Source of the DNA: Symbiodinium natans
Lineage: Eukaryota; Sar; Dinophyceae; Suessiales; Symbiodiniaceae
Direction: 5' to 3'
DNA length: 64,000 bases
Assembly (NCBI GenBank): GCA_905221605.1
Contig: CAJNDS010002080.1
Coordinates: 216,001-280,000, forward strand
Shown here: piece by piece, positions 59,859 to 64,000 of the stretch
Numbering within the stretch: position 1 is the first letter of the stretch
Layout of the letters: the number at the start of each line of letters is the position of its first letter
Notes under the pieces: model-generated
The model's input: only the letters and a program-made list of their open reading frames with translations
Told to the model about the DNA's origin: nothing
The model's database searches: none
Position numbers and translations under genes: made by a program

Positions 59859-59949
59859 CTTGGTTAGCTAAAAATTAAACTTTTAGCAGGCTTATTAAGA
59901 AACCCAATAAACCCAAGAAGGGTAAGGATCTAAAGTTACGGTAAAGCAC
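59859..59949 (-). mobile_element. Introner-like element, family F copy 2
   Basis: 91-nt intron that is nearly all element: GTGCTTTACCGTAAC at the donor, AGCTAACCAAG at the acceptor. Flanking exons join in phase 0. Homologue of 27834-27930. Confidence 0.65.
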
Positions 59950-60019
59950 CGCAAAGTTCCTGATGAGGCAGGGTGGCATATCAGCTGCGATCTTCATGCT
60001 CTTGAGTAGAGGGTCGCTC
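59950..60019 (-). CDS. Putative exon, unidentified protein
   Basis: Acceptor CCTGAG, donor GTGCTT (start of the family F element); phase 1/0. Reads SDPLLKSMKIAADMPPCLIR. Confidence 0.6.
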
Positions 60020-60034
60020 CTCAGGGGCAACCCG

Positions 60035-60147
60035 GGTTTAGGGTTTAGGGTTTAGGGTTTAGGGTTTAGGGTTTGGGGTTTGGGGTTTGGGGTTTGGGGT
60101 TTGGGGTTTGGGGTTTGGGGTTTGGGGTTTGGGGTTTAGGGTTTAGG
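60035..60147. repeat. TTTAGGG then (TTTGGGG)n array
   Basis: Five TTTAGGG and about nine TTTGGGG units. Confidence 0.95.
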
Positions 60148-61215
60148 CATTGGCTTTTCAGGTGTCAGGGTGTTCTGGTTTGTCCGCTGCTTCGGTTAGG
60201 GTTCAGGGTTCAGGTTCAGGGTTTCACGGTTTGAGGGTTGAGGGTTTAGGGTTTCAGGCGAATGAAGCCCTTTCCCTGCAACCCCACACCCCTGCAAAGT
60301 AGCAACCTTCTCATACCTAAACCCCCAAAACCCCCTAAAGCTCCTAAACCCTAAATCCCCGACACCCCCGAGAGACCCTAAACCCTAAAGGCCCTCAACT
60401 CTAGAGCCCCCTAAAGCCCCTAAACCTAAGCCCCAAATCCCCTACACTCCCTAGAGACCCTAAACCCTAAAAGGCCCTCAACTCTAGGGCCTAAAGGCCC
60501 GAAGACCATCCCATCCCGCAACCAACCCACCCACCCTCAAACGACCCTCTAGAAGACAACGCAGATTGGGAAGTAGGGCCTTATAAGGGCCTAAACCCTA
60601 AACCCTAAACCCTAAACCCTAAACCCTAAACCCTAAACCCTAAACCCTAAACCCTAAACCCTAAACCACCAGGTTTGGGTTTAGGGCTTCGGGCTTAGGG
60701 CTTGGAGCCAAGGTTTAGGGGCAAGTTCTGTGTCCAGCGTTGTGAGCTTCCGCTGCCGGCCAGACGTCGGAACAAGGGTTTTTTTTTTTCAGAGGGAATT
60801 AGGGTTTAGGGTTTAGGGTTTAGGGTTTAGGGTTTAGGGTTTAGGGTTTAGGGTTGGAATTTCGGGCTTTAGGCTGTGCATGGAATGACGCTCGTCGGGG
60901 TTTACAGCTTATACCAAAAAAAGAGATAAATTTGTGGATAGATACATAAATAGTACGTATGTGTATATATTGATATACATGGTTTCGCAATCAGGGCTTG
61001 TAGGGCTTTAGGAGTTAGGTTCTTCAGGCTTCAGGTTTGAAAAAGCTTTGGTGGTTTTGTTTCGGAACTGCGCCCCCCCATCGTTTGGTACTTGCTGGAG
61101 CCTCTGGGGCCACGAGGGCAGCAACCCTAAACCCGGAAACCGAAACCCTAAACCCTAAACCCTAAACCCTAAAACAATCCAAAACCTTACAACCTAAAAC
61201 GCTCAACCCGCAACA
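60148..61215. other. Stretch with tracts and weak candidates
   Basis: Decayed C-rich repeat with a duplicated GAGACCCTAAACCCTAAA..GGCCCTCAACTCTAG (60370 and 60451), a CCCTAAA array 60590-60664, TTTAGGG 60798-60855, and short candidates RKLTTLDTEL (about 60732-60765) and LVAPEAPA (about 61095-61118). Confidence 0.5.
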
Positions 61216-61313
61216 CTTGGGATTTTGACCCTTAGACTAACAGTCCTTAACAGGGACTATCATAGGGGGTAATGGAATCCCTATTAAGAACTGTTTAAGG
61301 GGCAACATCCCAA
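61216..61313. mobile_element. Hairpin element, family A copy 4
   Basis: CTTGGGATTTTGACCC ... AACAGTCCTTAACAGGG and complement ending GGGGCAACATCCCAA. Confidence 0.75.
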
Positions 61314-61476
61314 CGCAACACATGCAAACCCAAACCCTGAAACTGAAACCTCATGCCGACACCTTATAGACAATAGGGTGTTTAGGGGGTTAGGGTTTAG
61401 GGAGTTTGGAGTTTGGAGTTTGGGGTTTAGGGTTTAGGGTTTAGGGTTTAGGGCGAGCCCAACAAAAAAAAACAAC

Positions 61477-61587
61477 GAATGCGGCGCCAGTGGCAGAGCT
61501 GTGATGTTCCTTAGCTGACTTTTTGCGACACTGGGGCTGAGAACCCCACAAATTGCACCAGTCTGGGGTAACTGCCTTTAACATGGT
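61477..61587 (-). CDS. Putative exon, Cys/Lys-rich
   Basis: Acceptor TTGAG, donor GTTGTT; phase 0/0. 37 codons, TMLKAVTPDWCNLWGSQPQC, then RKKSAKEHHSSATGAAF. Confidence 0.57.
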
Positions 61588-61701
61588 CTCAACAATGACC
61601 CAGAAAACCCTAAACCCTAAACCCCCTAAACCCCCTAAACCCTCTAAACCCTGAACCACAGGGTTTTGTTTATTGAGCTGGCTTCGCCCCAAACACTTCA
61701 C
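61588..61701. repeat. 114-nt intron with heptamer core
   Basis: Between two exons that join in phase; donor GTGAAG, heptamer variants in the middle, acceptor GTTGAG. It also lacks stops in one frame, so an unspliced reading frame crosses it. Confidence 0.5.
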
Positions 61702-61742
61702 CTCGTCCGAAATCTCGTCGAAGCAGCATATTAAAAACCCCA
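61702..61742 (-). CDS. Putative exon, unidentified protein
   Basis: Acceptor AACAAG, donor GTGAAG; phase 2/0. Reads GFLICCFDEISDE. Confidence 0.5.
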
Positions 61743-62305
61743 CTTGTTTAGGGTTTAGGGTTCAGGGTTTAGGGTTTAGGGTTTAGGGTTTAGGGTTTAG
61801 GGTTTAGGGTTTAGGATTCTTGGGTAACGTACGAAAAAGGTAGGTTTTGGGTTCTTCAGGCAGAGGAGGAAAGAGAGCTTACGGGGGTCATGAGATTTGT
61901 CGTGTTTGGGGTGTTTTATGGGTTAGGGTTCCGCTGGCCGCGAGCATTGCACACCACAGTGTTTCGGAATAAGAGAAACCCTGAACCCTAAACCCTAAAC
62001 CCTAAACCCTAAACCCTAAACCCTGAACCCTAAACGGATACTGCACCAAACCGGGGACTTGTCAAGAAGATGACATCCCAACCAGGGCCCGGGGTTTGGG
62101 GTTTCAGGCTTCGGGCTTTGGATTTCGGATTTAAGCTTTTATAGGTTGTTTGAGGTTACAGGTTGCTTAAGGTTTCGGATTTAAGGTTACAGGTTGTTTG
62201 AGGCTACAGGTTGTTTAAGGTCATAGGTTAGGTTGTTTAAGGTTTCGGATTTAGGGCTATATGGCTTATGGTAGCTACACTCAGGACCTAGACCCCAAAT
62301 TCAAC
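61743..62305. other. Stretch with tracts
   Basis: TTTAGGG 61745-61815, CCCTAAA 61980-62035, GGTTGTTTAAGG repeats 62140-62250. Candidate DVIFLTSPRF near 62060 with poor boundaries. Confidence 0.5.
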
Positions 62306-62329
62306 CTCGTCTGCGAGCAGACTCGACAT
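62306..62329 (-). CDS. Possible micro-exon (24 nt)
   Basis: Acceptor AATCAG, donor GTTGAA; phase 0/0. Reads MSSLLADE. Confidence 0.33.
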
Positions 62330-62420
62330 CTGATTCCCCGAGCGCCGAGCCCAAAACCCTAAACCCTAAACCCTCAACCCTAAACCCTAAACCCTAAACC
62401 CGAAACCCTAAACCCAAAAC

Positions 62421-62485
62421 CCAAGCGTCTTCAGCATGCCACTTGCCCGGCGAATGCTCTCCTCCTCCGATCGCGCCGCGAAGAT
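62421..62485 (-). CDS. Putative exon, unidentified protein
   Basis: Acceptor TCTGCAG, donor GTTTTG (variant heptamer); phase 0/2. Reads IFAARSEEESIRRASGMLKT. Confidence 0.62.
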
Positions 62486-62489
62486 CTGC

Positions 62490-63098
62490 AGAGGGGTTTA
62501 GGGTTTAGGGTTTAGGGGTTTGGGGCTTAGGGTTTAGGGTTCGGGTTTTGGGGTTTGGGGTTTGGGGTTTAGGGTTTGGGGTTTGGGGTTTAGGGTTTAA
62601 GGTTTAGGTTTTGGGGTTTGGGGTTTGGGGTTTAGGGTTTAGGGGATTCGGGCTTTGGGTTAGGGGCTTGGCGTTTAGGGTTTATGTAGGATTCTGAAGG
62701 CATACCAGGCAGGAGCCATAGAAGGAGCCGGGCCCCGAATAGATTCCCGCCAAATAGTAGGATTCCCTTTGTTCATAAGGACCCCAATAAGGTACCCCCC
62801 CATCTCGAAAACCCCCCCCATGAGGGTTTCATCTTTAACCCTAAACCCTATACAAACCCTAAACCCTAATAAGGTACCCCCCCTGAGCCCCCTATATCAG
62901 TGTTGCCTTTGCGTGGCATCCTGGGAATGGTGTCTCTCCAGCAAAAAATGTTGAAACCTAAGCTCAGGGCCTAGGGCTTAGGGCTTAGGGCTTAGGGCTC
63001 AGGGCTTAGGGTTTAGGGTTTAGGGTTTAGGGCTTAGAGTTTAGGGTTTAGGGCTTAGGGTATTTCAGGGTTTAGGGTATATACCCTTAGCCCGAAAC
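62490..63098. other. Tracts, hairpin copy and weak candidates
   Basis: TTTAGGG/TTTGGGG 62495-62680, a hairpin-motif copy (AATAGTAGGATTCCC ... ACCCCAATAAGGTACC) at 62753-62802, and CTTAGGG variants 62965-63080. Confidence 0.6.
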
Positions 63099-63141
63099 CC
63101 ATCCCTCCCCTTTGGGCTGCTCTTTCTGATCAGGGTACATG
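63099..63141 (-). CDS. Putative exon, unidentified protein
   Basis: Acceptor TTAGAG, donor GTTTCG; phase 1/0. Reads MYPDQKEQPKGEGW. Confidence 0.43.
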
Positions 63142-63239
63142 CTCTAACCCTAAATCCTTAACCCTAAACCCGTTTAGGTTTTCCTTTGAGATCACTAAAC
63201 TCTCTAAACCCCTAAAAATCCCTAAATCCTGACCCTAAA

Positions 63240-63711
63240 CCCTACACCCTGGGGTTCGTAGGGTTTGTAGGTTTTGTGGGGTTTGTAGGGTTTGGGGTTT
63301 AGGGTTCGGGCTTTGTGCGGTTTAGGGTATGGTTTCGGGATTTCTGGTTGGGGTGCTAGGGTTTTCGGGTTTTAGGGTTTGCTTGTTTGGGGTTTACGGG
63401 ACAAGACGAATGGGGTTGCGGTTGTGAAAGTCAACTGTTTGAACGCGAAACTCCCTAAACCCTAAACCCTAAACCCTAAACCCTAAACCCTCCCTAAACC
63501 CTAGGTATTAGGGTTTTTGGGTCTAGCTAAACCCTAATCACTAAACCTTAAGCCCCTGCAGGCAAAAAAAGGGTGCCCCGAAACCCGAAACCCGAAACTC
63601 GAAACCCGAAACCCGAAACCCGAAACCTGAAACCCGAAACCCGAAACCCTAAACCCTAAACCCTAAACCCTAAACCCTAAACCCTAAGTGTGTCGGGTTT
63701 TGGGGGCTGGC
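63240..63711. repeat. Heptamer stretch with (CCCGAAA)n array
   Basis: G-rich to 63400, CCCTAAA at 63450-63490, about 10 CCCGAAA units at 63576-63648, then CCCTAAA to 63687. Confidence 0.9.
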
Positions 63712-63791
63712 CAAATGCCAGCCTCAAGGATCGGAGGCATGAACTCACTAATGTAGTAGGTGACCTCACGCATCTGGTTCAAGGTGCAGAC
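63712..63791 (-). CDS. Putative exon, unidentified protein
   Basis: Acceptor AAGCTGAG, GC donor (GCCAGC); phase 0/2. Reads VCTLNQMREVTYYISEFMPP. Its first 15 nt and acceptor are copied at 63957-63979. Confidence 0.62.
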
Positions 63792-63979
63792 CTCAGCTTG
63801 ACAGGGCTAGGGTTTAGGGTTTAGGGTTTAGGGTTTAGGGTTTAGGGTTTAGGGTTTAGGGTTTAGGGTTTAGGGTTTAGGGTTTAGGGTTTAGGGGTTA
63901 GGGGTTAGGGGTTTAGGGTTCAGGGTTTAGGGTTTAGGGTTTAGGGTTTAGGGTATGTTCAAGGTGCAGACCTCAGCTT
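63777..63979. repeat. 23-bp direct repeat flanking a TTTAGGG tract
   Basis: 63777-63799 and 63957-63979 are identical; the DNA between is about 18 heptamers with a few variants. Confidence 0.95.
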
Positions 63980-64000
63980 TCCAGGGGCTCGGGATTTGTG

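Larger units (their letters stand above)
1..64000 (-). other. Minus-strand gene or gene series with telomere-like introns (overview)
   Basis: Frame for the exon entries below. Reading the minus strand, unique islands between heptamer tracts give open, GC3-rich frames bounded by AG on the 5' side and GT, GC or rarely GA on the 3' side. In each exon entry, phase x/y means x leading bases finish a split codon and y trailing bases begin one; the acceptor lies at the right (higher) edge and the donor at the left edge. Many adjacent exons agree in phase. Three frames are often open in GC-rich islands, so phase agreement is supportive, not proof. I recognise no domain, start or stop codon, so the number of genes and their products are unknown. 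Some exons must be missing where phases do not join. Transcript data would decide. Confidence 0.6.

Noticed and set aside
1-64000. A chromosome end (true telomere)
   Set aside because: Heptamers occur in both orientations throughout and alternate with unique islands; a telomere would be one long array in one orientation at an end.

Overview
Organism: the window looks like nuclear DNA of a dinoflagellate, probably Suessiales/Symbiodiniaceae-like (inference). Support: one long Ty1/copia element whose polyprotein is of the kind I know from these algae; short GC-rich coding islands that all read best on the same strand; splice sites that mix GT, GC and occasionally GA donors with AG acceptors; and an Arabidopsis-type telomere heptamer (TTTAGGG/CCCTAAA), a type reported for dinoflagellate telomeres, scattered everywhere in both orientations.

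Layout: from 1 to 41.6 kb and from 52.7 kb to the end, unique islands of about 25-185 bp sit in a sea of TTTAGGG/CCCTAAA tracts, variants of them (TTTAGGGG, TTTTAGGG, TTTGGGG, CCCTGAAA, CCCGAAA, CCCTTGG), poly-G/C runs and small hairpin elements. About one hundred islands can be read as minus-strand exons with AG acceptor and GT/GC donor. Many neighbouring exons agree in splice phase (for example 6726 down to 4407, 11093 down to 9390, 11997 down to 11241, 17337 down to 16475, 36963 down to 36139). I read this as one very large minus-strand gene, or a same-direction series of genes, with telomere-like introns. I do not recognise the protein or proteins; several exons encode hydrophobic, membrane-like segments. 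Single-exon calls are hand-made and uncertain; the pattern is much stronger than any one exon.

The telomere-like repeat itself often supplies the splice donor (G|GTTTAGGG) and occasionally the acceptor (TTTTAG|G). Some introns are almost pure repeat, the clearest being the 41-nt intron 28022-28062. Two other introns (27834-27930 and 59859-59949) are occupied almost end to end by copies of one 82-bp element, that is, introner-like.

41629-52716 is a complete-looking LTR retrotransposon on the plus strand (antisense to the host exons): two 339-bp LTRs identical by eye, a primer-binding site matching the anticodon arm of initiator tRNA-Met, gag, protease, integrase, RT, RNase H, a 3' ORF with a membrane segment, and a polypurine tract, inside a CCCTA duplication. 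It entered an intron of about 80 nt made of the heptamer. Despite identical LTRs it carries three reading-frame breaks and a 1.77-kb internal inversion across the integrase-RT junction, so this copy should not encode a working polyprotein.

Other structure: three 391-bp tandem units with an inner 12-bp minisatellite (24.4-25.6 kb), several families of short inverted-repeat elements, and direct duplications of 13-38 bp on both sides of telomere-like tracts, which suggest the tracts were inserted rather than grown only by slippage.
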